A stretch of 64,000 nt of DNA from JAAGZL01 sp050291365 (GCA_050291365.1 JBNKJS010000024.1:84819-148818), one strand, 5' to 3'; positions 1 through 10,900 are shown, counted from the first letter of the stretch. Numbers and translations are program-made. Notes: generated by a model not told the origin, from the sequence alone.

Positions 1-1
1 G

Positions 2-262
2 CAAGGTGCTGTGAAAGATGCAGCCATGGTAATCGCTATTGGTGCTGTGTATGAACGTACTACAAATAAATATGATCAGCGCGGAATACGTTATGTCCAT
101 ATGGAAGTCGGGCATGTTGCGCAAAATATTTACTTACAGGCTGGGGCACTTAATCTTGGTACAGTGTTCATTGGAGCATTCCACGATGATGAAGTTAAAG
201 CTGTTTTGCAGATGGGTAAAAAGGAAATTCCTCTGGGATTGATGCCAGTGGGGAAAAAGTAG
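2..262 (+). CDS. Nitroreductase-like protein (SagB/ThcOx-type), 3' part only
   Basis: The gene is open at the left edge; about 86 C-terminal residues are visible, ending with TAG at 260-262. The piece carries AQNIYLQAGALNLGTVFIG and a PLGLMPVGKK tail, which resemble the C-terminal FMN-binding half of SagB/ThcOx-type nitroreductases, where a similar GxxxxGLMPVG ending is usual. Enzymes of this family are FMN-dependent oxidoreductases acting on varied substrates, some on peptides and others on small molecules, so no substrate can be assigned. A GTG at 11 lies inside the reading frame and is unlikely to be the start, because the frame stays open to the edge. A 147-base gap separates it from the ACP fusion gene. 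Confidence 0.6.
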   Translation, partial: QGAVKDAAMVIAIGAVYERTTNKYDQRGIRYVHMEVGHVAQNIYLQAGALNLGTVFIGAFHDDEVKAVLQMGKKEIPLGLMPVGKK

Positions 263-409
263 CATTACTAACTCTGTAGTTGTTAAAGAGTAATACCATT
301 AATTTATACCAAGGCGATTATTCGAATTTACATATCTGACCGAATAATATGGCGCTTAACAGGACTGTGCTGAAAGCAGTTGCTAATGTAACTTGAAGGG
401 TCCATACCA

Positions 410-3220
410 ATGGGTGATAGACCTGTGGAAGATATTAATGGAGTAAAAACAGAAGTCACAGCTGACGCTCTGCTGGGTGTGGTATTCAAACTGATTGAAG
501 AGAGTTCCATTACTCTTTCCCGCAGCGAGTTAAATCTCGACCTCCGTTTAGAACAGGAGCTTGGATTAGACAGCCTGGGTCGCAGCGAACTGGTGGCACG
601 TCTTGACAAGGCCTTTGGCATTCCCTTGCCGGATGAGGCGCTGCTGGCCGAGACTCCGCGCGAGCTATTGGCCCTGCTACTGAAGGCGTCAGGAATGCCG
701 GAGCGGGGAAGGTCTGAGGCGAGGGTGGAGTTGCCAACGGCAGGGCCGGACCAGCCAAGTGATAGTTCGACCCTAATAGGAGCCCTGGAGTGGCATAGGG
801 ATCGCCATCCGGAGAGGGTGCATATCCTACATTACAACCAGTCAGACACCACTGAAGAGATCGGTTACCAGGACCTGTGGCAGGGTGCTGCCCGGGTTGC
901 CACAGGCCTGTGGGAGCGTTCTGTACGGCCAGGTGACCGGGTGGCATTGATGCTTCCTACCGGTAAAAGTTATTTCTTCAGTTTTATAGGCATCCTCATG
1001 GCCGGATCTATTCCGGTACCCATCTATCCACCCACCCGTCCTTCGCAGTTGGAGGAGCATCTGCGTCGCCATGGCCAGATTCTGCAAAACGCCGGAGTGC
1101 GGATGCTGATTACTGTTCCAGAGGCCAGGGGAGTGGCCCGCTTGCTCAGATCCCAGGTGCCTTCCATGCGACATGTGGTGGATTGGGCTGAGTTGGATAA
1201 CACAACAGGCACACCACCAACTGCAGTTATTAAAGGAGAGGATACTGCTTTTCTGCAATACACTTCCGGTAGTACGGGAGATCCCAAGGGTGTGGTGCTT
1301 ACCCACTCCCACTTGCTGGCTAACATACGTGCAATGGGAGAGGCGGTTGAGGTTAATCCAGACGATGTCTTTGTCAGTTGGCTTCCGCTCTATCACGACA
1401 TGGGCCTGATCGGCGCCTGGCTTGGTAGCCTCTATTTCGGGCTGCCACTGGTGGTGATGTCGCCACTACAGTTCCTGGCGCGCCCATCCCGCTGGTTGTG
1501 GGCCATTCATCGTCATCATGGGACCCTATCTGCATCCCCAAATTTTGGATACGAGCTATGTTTCAACAAGGTCACGGATGACGAAATAGAGGGGATTGAT
1601 CTCAGTTCATGGCGTTGCGCCTTCAACGGAGCCGAGCCTGTTAGTGCGGCCACCTTACGGAGATTCGGCACGCGATTTTCCCCTTATGGTCTGAATAGCC
1701 AATCCCTGGCTCCGGTATATGGCTTGGCAGAAGCGGCGGTAGGTCTAGCCTTTCCTCCGCCCGGACGTGGTCCTGTGATAGACCTAGTCCGCAGGGATCA
1801 CTTTATGTTAACTGGCGAGGCTCAGACTGCGGAGAATGGTGATCCAGATCCACTTGAGGTGGTGGCCTGTGGTCGGCCCTTACCCGGTTATCTGGCCCAG
1901 GTGGTTGATGAGGTGGGTAATACTCTTCCAGACAGGAGGGAAGGTCGGCTGGAGTTCCGCGGTCCTTCCGCCACCAGCGGTTATTTTAACAATCCCGAGG
2001 CCACGGCACAGTTGGTGCGTGGCGGCTGGCTGGATACTGGGGATAGGGCCTATCTAGCGAATGGAGATATATATTTAACAGGCCGCATCAAGGAGATTAT
2101 CATTCGTGGTGGGCGTAATATTTACCCCTACGAAGTAGAGCAGGCGGTTGGCGGATTGCCTGGAATTCGCAAAGGTTGTGTTGCTGTCTTTGCCAGCGAT
2201 GATCCAGATACAGGCACAGAACGCTTGGTCGTGGTAGCGGAGAGTCGGGAGAGAGATAGCACACGTCAGAATGAACTGCGTCAAGCTATCAGACAACGGG
2301 TAATAGATTTGCTCGGAATGCCGCCGGACGATGTGGTGGTGGCTACACCGCACACCGTATTAAAGACCTCCAGTGGCAAATTACGACGCGGAACTATGCA
2401 ATCACTGTATAACCAGGGACGTTTAGGCAGAGGAGAGCGGCCATTGCCGCTTCAGGTATTGAGCCTGCTGTTGTCTGGCATGGTACAGCGTTTGCGGAGG
2501 GTTCTCCGAGGGGCAGCCAGCTATCTGTTCTCAGCCTATGCCTGGGTAATGTTCTGGCTGTTGGTTCCACCGGTTTGGGTATCTGTGGTGCTGCTACCGA
2601 AACGCTCATGGCGTTGGTTAGCTATCCGCATGGCCATCAGGCTGTTGCGGGGAGTGACTGCAACGCCCCTTAGGGTAGATGGCCTGGATAACCTGCCACC
2701 TCCAAATCAGCCCTGCATCTTGGTGGCCAACCACTCCAGTTATCTGGACAGCCTGGCCCTGATCGATGCCCTACCCAGAGAGTTTTCCTATGTGGCCAAG
2801 GAGGAACTGGAACAGAGGTTCTTCTCCAGGTTTTTTTTGCAGCGGTTAGACACCATGTTTGTAGAGCGTTTTGACACTATGCGTGGGGTCGCTGTCTCAA
2901 AAGAGCTTGTCTCGGGGTTGGGCGCAGGGAGATCACTGGTGTTCTATCCTGAAGGCACCTTTCGTGCTGACCCTGGACTACTGCCGTTCCATTCGGGCGC
3001 CTTTGTGGCATCTACCCAAAGTGGCATGCCAATTGTGCCTGTCGCTATAAGAGGCGCCAGGGAGATTCTGTGTGCTGATTCCATATTCGTGCATCACGGT
3101 GCCGTTCAGGTAATCATAGAGAGCCAACTGAAACCTGATGGTGATGATTGGGCAGAAACGGTGCGACTGCAAACAGCGGCAAGAGAAGTGATTGCTAGTC
3201 ACTTGAATAATCATGGATAG
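410..3220 (+). CDS. ACP - acyl-AMP ligase - PlsC-type acyltransferase fusion
   Basis: The 936-residue protein has three parts. An acyl carrier domain spans about residues 12-90, with the phosphopantetheine site DSL and the modified serine at about 55. An adenylate-forming acyl ligase of the FAAL/acyl-CoA-synthetase type spans about 110-690, with the P-loop YTSGSTG at 284-290. A glycerolipid acyltransferase spans about 740-930, with NHSSYLD (HX4D) at 774-780 and FYPEGTF at about 845. A hydrophobic stretch at about 700-730 precedes the acyltransferase and could hold it at the membrane. The architecture suggests that a free fatty acid is adenylated, loaded on the attached ACP and moved to a lysophospholipid or other glycerol acceptor. 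This resembles E. coli Aas in function but has the domain order reversed and carries its own ACP. The ATG at 410 follows AAGGG. The substrate is unknown. Confidence 0.85.
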   Translation: MGDRPVEDINGVKTEVTADALLGVVFKLIEESSITLSRSELNLDLRLEQELGLDSLGRSELVARLDKAFGIPLPDEALLAETPRELLALLLKASGMPERGRSEARVELPTAGPDQPSDSSTLIGALEWHRDRHPERVHILHYNQSDTTEEIGYQDLWQGAARVATGLWERSVRPGDRVALMLPTGKSYFFSFIGILMAGSIPVPIYPPTRPSQLEEHLRRHGQILQNAGVRMLITVPEARGVARLLRSQVPSMRHVVDWAELDNTTGTPPTAVIKGEDTAFLQYTSGSTGDPKGVVLTHSHLLANIRAMGEAVEVNPDDVFVSWLPLYHDMGLIGAWLGSLYFGLPLVVMSPLQFLARPSRWLWAIHRHHGTLSASPNFGYELCFNKVTDDEIEGIDLSSWRCAFNGAEPVSAATLRRFGTRFSPYGLNSQSLAPVYGLAEAAVGLAFPPPGRGPVIDLVRRDHFMLTGEAQTAENGDPDPLEVVACGRPLPGYLAQVVDEVGNTLPDRREGRLEFRGPSATSGYFNNPEATAQLVRGGWLDTGDRAYLANGDIYLTGRIKEIIIRGGRNIYPYEVEQAVGGLPGIRKGCVAVFASDDPDTGTERLVVVAESRERDSTRQNELRQAIRQRVIDLLGMPPDDVVVATPHTVLKTSSGKLRRGTMQSLYNQGRLGRGERPLPLQVLSLLLSGMVQRLRRVLRGAASYLFSAYAWVMFWLLVPPVWVSVVLLPKRSWRWLAIRMAIRLLRGVTATPLRVDGLDNLPPPNQPCILVANHSSYLDSLALIDALPREFSYVAKEELEQRFFSRFFLQRLDTMFVERFDTMRGVAVSKELVSGLGAGRSLVFYPEGTFRADPGLLPFHSGAFVASTQSGMPIVPVAIRGAREILCADSIFVHHGAVQVIIESQLKPDGDDWAETVRLQTAAREVIASHLNNHG

Positions 3221-3334
3221 AGCGCGTTTAAAACAGATTTTTCCGATATGCCTGTTATTTATAAGTGATTGTTGTTTGAACTCTTTCGTCTGTTAGATGT
3301 ACTAACTATTAATCGGGATAGTTGGAGAAGTGAG

Positions 3335-4453
3335 ATGAAAAGAGTTTTTACCTATATGGTATTCACCCTTATTCCCCTGTTGGCGCTATATTCCATAGCT
3401 ATATCTGAGGATAAGATGCCGCCAAAGGCAGCACTGGAAGGTCTTGAGGTTGCCACCTTTGCCGGTGGTTGTTTCTGGTGTACAGAATCAGATTTTGAAA
3501 AGCTGAAAGGTGTCAAGGAGGCTATCTCAGGCTATACCGGTGGTCAGGTGGACAACCCAACCTATAAACAGGTATCAAGAGGTGGTACCGGACATATAGA
3601 GGCGGTACAGGTCTACTACGACCCTAAAGTGGTTAGCTATGAGCAACTGCTCGACCATCTGTGGCGACATATTAATCCAACCGATAATGGCGGTCAGTTT
3701 GTAGATCGTGGCGACTCCTATCGTCCTGGAATTTTCTACCACGATGATCAGCAACGTATAGCTGCGGAGAAATCCAAATCTGCATTGGTAAAGTCCGGCC
3801 ATTTCGATAAACCAATCGTTACTGAGATCTTTAAGTTCACCAAGTTCTGGAAAGCGGAAGAGTATCATCAGGACTATTACAAAAAGAATCCGCTCAGATA
3901 TAAGTACTACCGCTATAGATCAGGGCGTGATCAGTTCTTGGAAAGCGCCTGGCCAAAAGAGTCGATGACGAAAGATGCCGCAAAGATGGAGAAGAAAATG
4001 TCCGCTGATAAAAAGTACAGAGTTCCAAGTGATGAAGAGCTGCGCAAGACCCTAACACCACTGCAATACGAAGTGACGCAGGAGGAGGGTACCGAGCGCG
4101 CATTCAGTAATGAGTATTGGGATGAGAAACGCGATGGTATATATGTGGATGTGATTACTGGTGAACCTCTGTTTTCATCCAAGGATAAATATGACTCCAA
4201 GACAGGGTGGCCTAGCTTTACCAAGCCGATAAAGCCGGATTATGTTGAGACGAAAACAGATTTTAAATTGATTTATCCGCGTACCGAGGTTCGCAGCACA
4301 CATGGTGATTCCCATTTAGGTCATGTATTTAATGATGGACCACAACCAACGGGTAAACGTTACTGCATTAATTCTGCCGCTTTACGGTTTATTCCTAAAG
4401 AGGAGTTGAAAAAGCAGGGGTATGCAGAGTTTGAACAGCAGTTCAAGAATTAA
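3335..4453 (+). CDS. msrAB: Exported bifunctional methionine sulfoxide reductase MsrA-MsrB
   Basis: The ATG at 3335 is chosen over an upstream TTG at 3269 because it has GGAG seven bases upstream and opens a signal-peptide-like N-terminus (KR, then a hydrophobic run to about residue 22). The product is 372 residues. The MsrA domain comes first, with GCFWC and catalytic Cys46, and reduces methionine-S-sulfoxide. The MsrB domain follows from about residue 225, with RYCINS and catalytic Cys344, and reduces the R epimer. The MsrB half lacks the two CxxC zinc pairs found in many MsrB proteins: the equivalent places read VDVITG and THGDSH. This is also seen in Neisseria-type MsrAB/PilB. With a signal peptide the enzyme should repair periplasmic proteins. 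Its stop overlaps the convergent gene by four bases. Confidence 0.93.
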   Translation: MKRVFTYMVFTLIPLLALYSIAISEDKMPPKAALEGLEVATFAGGCFWCTESDFEKLKGVKEAISGYTGGQVDNPTYKQVSRGGTGHIEAVQVYYDPKVVSYEQLLDHLWRHINPTDNGGQFVDRGDSYRPGIFYHDDQQRIAAEKSKSALVKSGHFDKPIVTEIFKFTKFWKAEEYHQDYYKKNPLRYKYYRYRSGRDQFLESAWPKESMTKDAAKMEKKMSADKKYRVPSDEELRKTLTPLQYEVTQEEGTERAFSNEYWDEKRDGIYVDVITGEPLFSSKDKYDSKTGWPSFTKPIKPDYVETKTDFKLIYPRTEVRSTHGDSHLGHVFNDGPQPTGKRYCINSAALRFIPKEELKKQGYAEFEQQFKN

Positions 4454-7008
4454 GCTTGATTAGAGCCCTTTGTGTTAGGGGTGGGTATTGTATAGATAGC
4501 TTCTGGATATATTATTCCGCCACTATTCATAATCTTTGAGAACTCTTCTGGAGGTAGCGGGTGACTAAAAAGAAATCCCTGAGCCTCTCTACAGTCATTC
4601 TTGGATAGATATTCCAGTTGTTCGAGTGTCTCTACACCTTCTGCTATTACGTTTAGGCTAAGGTTCCTGGCCATAGAGATAATGGTAGTGACAATTGCGG
4701 CATCATCTTTATCTTTTGCAATATTGCGTACAAAGGATTGATCAACCTTTAACCTATCTACAGGAAGTTGTTTTAGATAACTTAGGGACGAGTAGCCTGT
4801 ACCAAAGTCATCAATTGATATCTGAACGCCGTTTTTACGCATTACTTGAAGTAATCTCAAAATGTCATCTGATTGTTTCATTAAGGTGGATTCTGTGATC
4901 TCCAGCTCAAGCATGCAGCAGTCGGTATTGGTATTGGATGTAACCTGAGAAAGTAGGTGATTAATATCTGGGGATCTAAGTTGCATGCTAGAAACATTTA
5001 GTGCAATTCTAAGTCCTGTGTGACCTTCAGCATGCCATTTTCTTGCTTGTTCAATTGCTGTGTCTAGTACAAATTCACCTATTACACCAATCAGTCCGGT
5101 TTCTTCAGCTAATGGAATAAATTTCCCAGGGGGGACAAGGCCATGTTCAGGATGGTTCCATCTTATTAGTGCCTCGCAGCCCAGAACTTTGTTGTTTGTT
5201 ACATCAATTTGTGGCTGATATACCAGGAAGAGTTCATCTCTTTCCAGGGATCGACGTAAATCATTTTCCATTGATAGCCGCTCTAGGAAGTTCTCACTCA
5301 TTTTGTCCATATAAATACTGAACTGATGGCCGCCTGTATGTTTTGATTGGTACATGGCCGTGTCAGCAGCCTTAATTAGCTCATCACAATTAGAACCATT
5401 TTCAGGAAACATACTTATGCCGATGCTACAGCTTATAAAGATTTCATGTTCTTCCTGAATGAATGGATCGCTGTCAAAAATGAGCATAATTTTATCTGCA
5501 ATCATTTCTGCTTCAGTTGAAGAATGGATGCCGTGTAAGACGATTACAAACTCATCTCCACCAAATCGAGCCAAGGTGTCGCTTTCTCTTATGGCGCCTT
5601 GTAATTTATTGCCTGCGAATTTGAGTAGATCATCTCCTACTCTGTGGCCTAGTGTGTCATTAATATTTTTAAATCTGTCCAGATCGATAAATAGAATAGC
5701 CAGCGTATCATTATCTCTATTGGCGAGTGATATGCTGGTTTGTATGCGTTCCTCTAACAGTGATCGGTTGGGGAGATCGGTAAGTTGATCGTAGAATGCA
5801 AGATATTGCAGTCGCTCTTTGAATTGGGTTACATCACTAAGATCAGAGAAGATTCCTGCCCGGTATATCGGCTCATGGTTAGAGTCATTGATAGTAATTA
5901 TGTTGAGCCATTCTGGGTATATTTCCCCGTCCTTGCGTCTGTTCAGGATCTCGCCAGACCATGTGCCATTGCTATTAAGTCTATGCCACATATCATCGTA
6001 AAAAACCTTGTCTTGCACGCCAGAATTAAGGATGTTGGGTGACTTTCCAATTACCTCCTCCGAGCTATATCTGGTTATCTCGGTAAAAGCAGGGTTCACA
6101 GAGATAATTTTGTTATCCATGTCAGTAATCATTACCGCATCGCTGCTGTGTTCAATCACACTTGCAGTTATCCTCTGGTTCTCATGTTCCCTTTTGCGGA
6201 TGTCAATATCCTTTATAATTCCAACAAATACGATTGGATTGCCGTCTTTGTCCAATTGTGCCCTGCCTTGGCTGTGTACCCATAGATATTCCCCATCCTT
6301 TTTTCTACACCTGTACTCAAGGTCAAATACGCCTTTTTCTGAGATAGAGCGCTGATACTCTTTCTCCAGCTTTGGTGCGTCCTCTGGGTGAATAAACTGC
6401 AACCAACCCTGAAGGCTGGTACCCATCTCATCAGTGGTGTAACCCAGAAGTTCATAATGACCTCCTTTCCAGGTTATTCGGTCTTCTTCTATTACATACT
6501 CATAAACGATATCGCCTATGGATTCTATTAACATGCTGTATTTGTCAGATGTCTCTTTAACCTGGTAGGTTTTCTCTTCTACCGAGGTTTTCAGTCTGTT
6601 TTTGTGGCGCTGAAGTTCTTCTTGTACTCTGTTTAGTTCCAGAAACACCCTTACCTTAGATAGTAGAATGTTGGGATCATAGGGTTTGACGATGTAGTCT
6701 ACTGCCCCAGTTTCATATCCGTGAAAAACGTTGGCGGAACTGGAGTCGAATGCGGTTAGAAAAATAAGCGGGAGATGTTTGGTTGAAGGGTTGCCGCGTA
6801 GCAACTCAGCAAGTTCAAAGCCATCCATTTCTGGCATCTGAATATCGAGGAAGGCGAGAGCAAAGCTATGTTCGAGTACGGCGGCCAGAGCCTCATTTCC
6901 ACTGGTTGCCTTAATCAGTTCTGCACCTGTCTCTTCCAGAGTCTTTTCAAGTGCAATCAGGTTAGGCATCCTGTCGTCAACCAGCAGTATCTTTTGCTTG
7001 GTAAGCAT
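4450..7008 (-). CDS. Receiver-PAS-PAS-GGDEF-EAL c-di-GMP signalling protein
   Basis: The 852-residue soluble protein has an N-terminal receiver domain (about 5-125, phosphoacceptor Asp55 in FLDIQMP), a short coiled segment (about 125-160), and two PAS/PAC units (about 160-410). A GGDEF domain follows, with an intact GGDEF at 483-487 and an inhibitory RESD (RxxD) site five residues before it. An EAL domain has EAL at 612-614 in CEALIRW. Intact motifs suggest it could both make and degrade c-di-GMP; which activity dominates cannot be told. It is the third gene of a minus-strand operon after a multi-receiver hybrid kinase and CheR, so the kinase is the likely phosphate source for Asp55. The 138-base gap after cheR leaves room for a separate promoter. 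Confidence 0.93.
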   Translation of the reverse strand: MLTKQKILLVDDRMPNLIALEKTLEETGAELIKATSGNEALAAVLEHSFALAFLDIQMPEMDGFELAELLRGNPSTKHLPLIFLTAFDSSSANVFHGYETGAVDYIVKPYDPNILLSKVRVFLELNRVQEELQRHKNRLKTSVEEKTYQVKETSDKYSMLIESIGDIVYEYVIEEDRITWKGGHYELLGYTTDEMGTSLQGWLQFIHPEDAPKLEKEYQRSISEKGVFDLEYRCRKKDGEYLWVHSQGRAQLDKDGNPIVFVGIIKDIDIRKREHENQRITASVIEHSSDAVMITDMDNKIISVNPAFTEITRYSSEEVIGKSPNILNSGVQDKVFYDDMWHRLNSNGTWSGEILNRRKDGEIYPEWLNIITINDSNHEPIYRAGIFSDLSDVTQFKERLQYLAFYDQLTDLPNRSLLEERIQTSISLANRDNDTLAILFIDLDRFKNINDTLGHRVGDDLLKFAGNKLQGAIRESDTLARFGGDEFVIVLHGIHSSTEAEMIADKIMLIFDSDPFIQEEHEIFISCSIGISMFPENGSNCDELIKAADTAMYQSKHTGGHQFSIYMDKMSENFLERLSMENDLRRSLERDELFLVYQPQIDVTNNKVLGCEALIRWNHPEHGLVPPGKFIPLAEETGLIGVIGEFVLDTAIEQARKWHAEGHTGLRIALNVSSMQLRSPDINHLLSQVTSNTNTDCCMLELEITESTLMKQSDDILRLLQVMRKNGVQISIDDFGTGYSSLSYLKQLPVDRLKVDQSFVRNIAKDKDDAAIVTTIISMARNLSLNVIAEGVETLEQLEYLSKNDCREAQGFLFSHPLPPEEFSKIMNSGGIIYPEAIYTIPTPNTKGSNQA

Positions 7009-7145
7009 AGCGCAATCCCATATTCCATTAGGGTTAGTTCCGTTACAGGGTTAGCGGCAGGCTTGTATTAGACTTTAGGAACAGAAGGAGTTTAATTCCC
7101 GGGGTTGATCAATGTAGCAGCCGCAGGAATTTAGAATTAACTACT

Positions 7146-7979
7146 TCACTGGCAGCCAGTTCGTTTTCTGAATATCCGGTATTTTGAATCAATCTTTTCA
7201 AAGTCATTCGAGGTATTTGATTGCATTATCGCTTCTGTTTTACCCAGGCAGATGAAGCCACCACCCACCAAGCTGTCTGAAAACAGCTTCAAGGCACGTT
7301 CTTGTAGTTTACGATCAAAGTAGATTAGAACATTTCGGCACAGAATCAGGTGCATCTCACCAAATGAGGCATCTTGTACCAGGTTGTGACTGGCGAAGGT
7401 AATGCGTCGTTTCAATTCATTATTCATGGATATTGCGTTATAGGCTGCGTGGAAGTAATCACTAAATGTCGCTTGTCCTCCTGCTTTCAGATAGCTTTTG
7501 CAGGTGGCCTGTATGTCAGATATTGGGTAGATACCTTTTTTGGCGGTATTCAACGCCTCAAGATTTATGTCGGTGGCAAATATAGTAGCGCGTTCAAGTA
7601 TGCCAGCCTCTTTCAGCAGAATGGCAAATGAATATACCTCCTGCCCGTCAGCACAGCCGGCATGCCATACCTTGAAAGATGGGTAGGTTCGAAGCAGTGG
7701 TATTACATGTTTCAATAGCGCCTGGTACACCAGTGGATCACGGAACATCTCAGATACGTTGATGGAAAAACGTTGAATCAAACGGAAGGCGAGCTCCTTA
7801 TCGTGCAGAACCGGTTTTAACAGGTCAGCAATCGACTCGATCTGTTCTAATTCAATAAATTGCTTTACACGTCGTTGTATCGACCTCGTGGTATAGTTGC
7901 GAAAGTCATAGCCGTAACGTTTGAATATTGCTTCCAGCAGCAGCTCAAGTTCAATGCTTTCGGTTAACTGTGATTCCAC
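7146..7979 (-). CDS. cheR: CheR-type protein-glutamate methyltransferase
   Basis: The 277-residue protein matches CheR: an N-terminal helical domain (about 10-75, with RRVKQF), then a SAM-binding methyltransferase fold with WHAGCADGQEVYSFAI (about 104-120) and LILCRNVLIYFD (about 211-222), whose RNVLIYF motif is characteristic. The start is GTG at 7979: an in-frame stop lies two codons upstream and there is no earlier start. It sits 17 bases after the stop of the hybrid kinase gene, so the two are probably co-transcribed. CheR normally methylates chemoreceptor glutamates with CheB as the opposing esterase, but no CheB is encoded nearby. The target here could be the four-helix sensor region of the adjacent kinase, which is an inference from the neighbourhood only. 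Confidence 0.92.
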   Translation of the reverse strand: MESQLTESIELELLLEAIFKRYGYDFRNYTTRSIQRRVKQFIELEQIESIADLLKPVLHDKELAFRLIQRFSINVSEMFRDPLVYQALLKHVIPLLRTYPSFKVWHAGCADGQEVYSFAILLKEAGILERATIFATDINLEALNTAKKGIYPISDIQATCKSYLKAGGQATFSDYFHAAYNAISMNNELKRRITFASHNLVQDASFGEMHLILCRNVLIYFDRKLQERALKLFSDSLVGGGFICLGKTEAIMQSNTSNDFEKIDSKYRIFRKRTGCQ

Positions 7980-7996
7980 TTGTTATCATCCATTGA

Positions 7997-10900
7997 CTAG
8001 CGATATAGCCAAACCCTTAGCAGTGAGATCAGGCTGATTGGGTCAATCGGTTTGCTCATATAATCGTTTGCTCCAGCATCAAGACACTGTTGTCGGTCTT
8101 CAGGCATGGCCTTCGCGGTAAGAGCAATGATGGGTATGGATTTAAACTGTTCCTGGCTGCGGACGCGTTCCATGGTTTGGTAGCCATCAAGTCCTGGCAT
8201 CATCATATCCATTAATATTAGATCAATATCCGGTGTGGCAGCTAACAACTCCAGCGCCCGTTCACCTCCATCAGCTTTAATTACCTCCATGCCGTGTTCT
8301 GTCAGTACCCTAGTTACCGCAAACAAGGTACGCATATCATCGTCTACCACCAGGATCTTTTTGTCCTTGAGCAATTTATCAGTATCGTACAAATGTTCTA
8401 TCCGTTCACGTTTGTGGTCAGGCAGATCAGATATTATCTGATGCAGGAACAGAGAAACCTCATCTAATAGCCTCTCTTCGGATCGTGCATCTTTGATGAT
8501 GATAGAGTCGGAATAGTCACGCAGCTTTAACTCTTCATCGTGGCTGAGTTCGCGTCCCGTATAGATAACCACAGGAGGGTTATCAATGTTCTTGTCTATT
8601 GTCATTTGCTTCAGTAGTTCATAACCATCCATATCGGGCAGTCCAAGATCCAGGATGACGCAGTCATATTGCTTCTCTCTTATAGCCTGAAGTGCCTCTG
8701 CGCCTGTTTCGACTCCATCGATATTAACTACACCATTTTCAATTAGTCGGGAGATTGCATGTCTGCTGGCATGGTCATCTTCAACAACTAGCAGGTTGCG
8801 TGTCTTGCTGTCTACCATCCTGTCCAGTCGTTCCAGCACGTTCTTCAAGTTCTCCTGAGTAGCAGGCTTTTGCAAATAACCGACGACGCCATTACGCATA
8901 GCGCTGTAGTCAGGGTCTAACACTGAAGATATATGCACAGGTATATGCCGAGTCTCCATGTTTTGTTTAAGTTGCTCCAGGACTTGCCATCCACTCATGT
9001 CGGGGAGCATTAGATCCAATATAATCGCGTTTGGTCGGTATTTTGCGGCCAGTTTCAGAGCCGCATCGCCAGTGGTGGAAGCCAGACACTTGAACTTATG
9101 CTTATGGCTCTCCTGCATCAGGATATTGAGAAAAGGCAGGTCGTCTTCAACTATGAGTAGTGTTCTGTCACCTTTCTTTATCTTTTTGCGATCATCAGCA
9201 ATATCTACCGGATCCGGAGTTGCCTCCTTTAGTTGGAGCTGTGGATGCGGCGGGTCATCGTTCTTTCTAGAGGGGGCCTGCAGTGGTAGCAGTACAGTGA
9301 AGGTTGAACCCTTGTCCGGTTCACTTTGCAGACGAATCTCCCCCCCGAGCATACTGGCAAGTTCGCGTGAAATGGATAGTCCCAGTCCGGTTCCCCCAAA
9401 CTTGCGTGAGTTGCTGCCATCGGCCTGTTTGAATGCCTCAAACACACGCTGCTGTTGGTCTTCAGTGATACCTATTCCGGTATCAGTGACGTTCATGGCC
9501 AGGGCGTATGGTTCGTCATCTGATGGGGCGGTGAATGCGATCTTAACGCCGCCTTCATCGGTAAACTTGATAGCATTGGAGAGCAGATTCTTTATTATCT
9601 GTTCTAGACGCTTGCGGTCGGTATGGATCGATTCTGGTGCACTGTTATCAATCTCAATCTCCAGGCTTAAGCCTTTTTCATCTGCCATGTGCTTGAAGCC
9701 GATCTGGATAGATTCGGCCAGGTCTTCTATTCGCGTGGTTCCAATATTAACTTCCATGCGACCTGCTTCGATCTTGGAGAGATCCAGGATCTCATTAATC
9801 AAGTCGAGCAGATCATGGCCGCTCTGGTAGATGATCTGTGCTGATTGCACCTGATCCTCACGTAGGCTGTTATCTTTATTGTCGGCTAGTCCACGTGACA
9901 GTAACAGCAGGCTGTTGAGTGGTGTGCGCAGTTCGTGGGACATGTTGGAGAGAAACTCAGACTTATAACGGCTGGCCAGAGCGAGGGATTCGGCCTGGGC
10001 CTTAAGTTCAGCCTGTGTCTGCTCTACTTTATTTTTCTCTTTGTTTAGAAGATCGTTTTGCTCTTCCAGCTCTTTGTTCAGGATCTCCATCTCCTCCTGT
10101 TGTGCCTGGGCCTCTTCGGTCAGGGTTTGAGCAGTTTCCAAGGTCACACGCAGCTCTTCACGGTTTTCGGCGGCTTCAATAGCAACACCAATGGCATGGA
10201 GTGCCTCTGCTAGAAATGCCAGTTCCAACTCTGTTAGTGAACGTAGCAGCCCTAACTCAATCACCGCCATCAGTGTTTCTTTATGGTAACAAGGGAATAG
10301 CGCCAGCTGATTCGGTGGGCTATCGCCCAGACTGGAATGAATCTTGACGTAATCAGTGGGAGGGTCATTTAACAGGATAGGCTGTTGTTCTTCCGCCGTC
10401 TGTCCAATCAGCCCCTCACCAATTCTGAATTGGCTCTGGATAGTGGAATCCGCTGAGTAGCCAAATCCAGCCTTAAAATTAAGTACCGGAGGTTCAATAT
10501 CGCGATCCAGTATGTATATTGTTCCAAGTTTTGCATCCAGTAGGCGACATAGTCCGGTAATTATGTCGGATGTAAGTCTTTCCATGGTGGGGTTGCCGGT
10601 GACGAGATCGTTGAGTTTGGCCAAGCTATCCTTGTGCCAGTTGGCCCTCATGTTTTGTTGGTAGGTTTCGCGCAATGAGGTTTGCATGTGTGTAACTGCC
10701 TTGGCCAGCTGTCCAATCTCATCCCTGGATGAGAGGCCAACATTGGTGTCCAGTTCTCCTCCTGCGATGGCCTCAGTTGTTTCCTGTATTCTTCTGAGTG
10801 GTGTAGTAATCCCTCGCGTTATATAGAAGGCGATAGAGCTGCCGCAAAGTATAAGTAAGCCGAGGAGGGTGATCATGAAGGTGATGGTTTGGTTGCGCTG

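Noticed and set aside
842..1396. Minus-strand frame opposite the ACP fusion gene
   Set aside because: Lies fully within a well-supported gene and has no domain features.
8958..9830. Plus-strand frame of 290 codons opposite the hybrid kinase
   Set aside because: Ser/Arg-rich antisense translation of the HisKA/HATPase region; no family resemblance.
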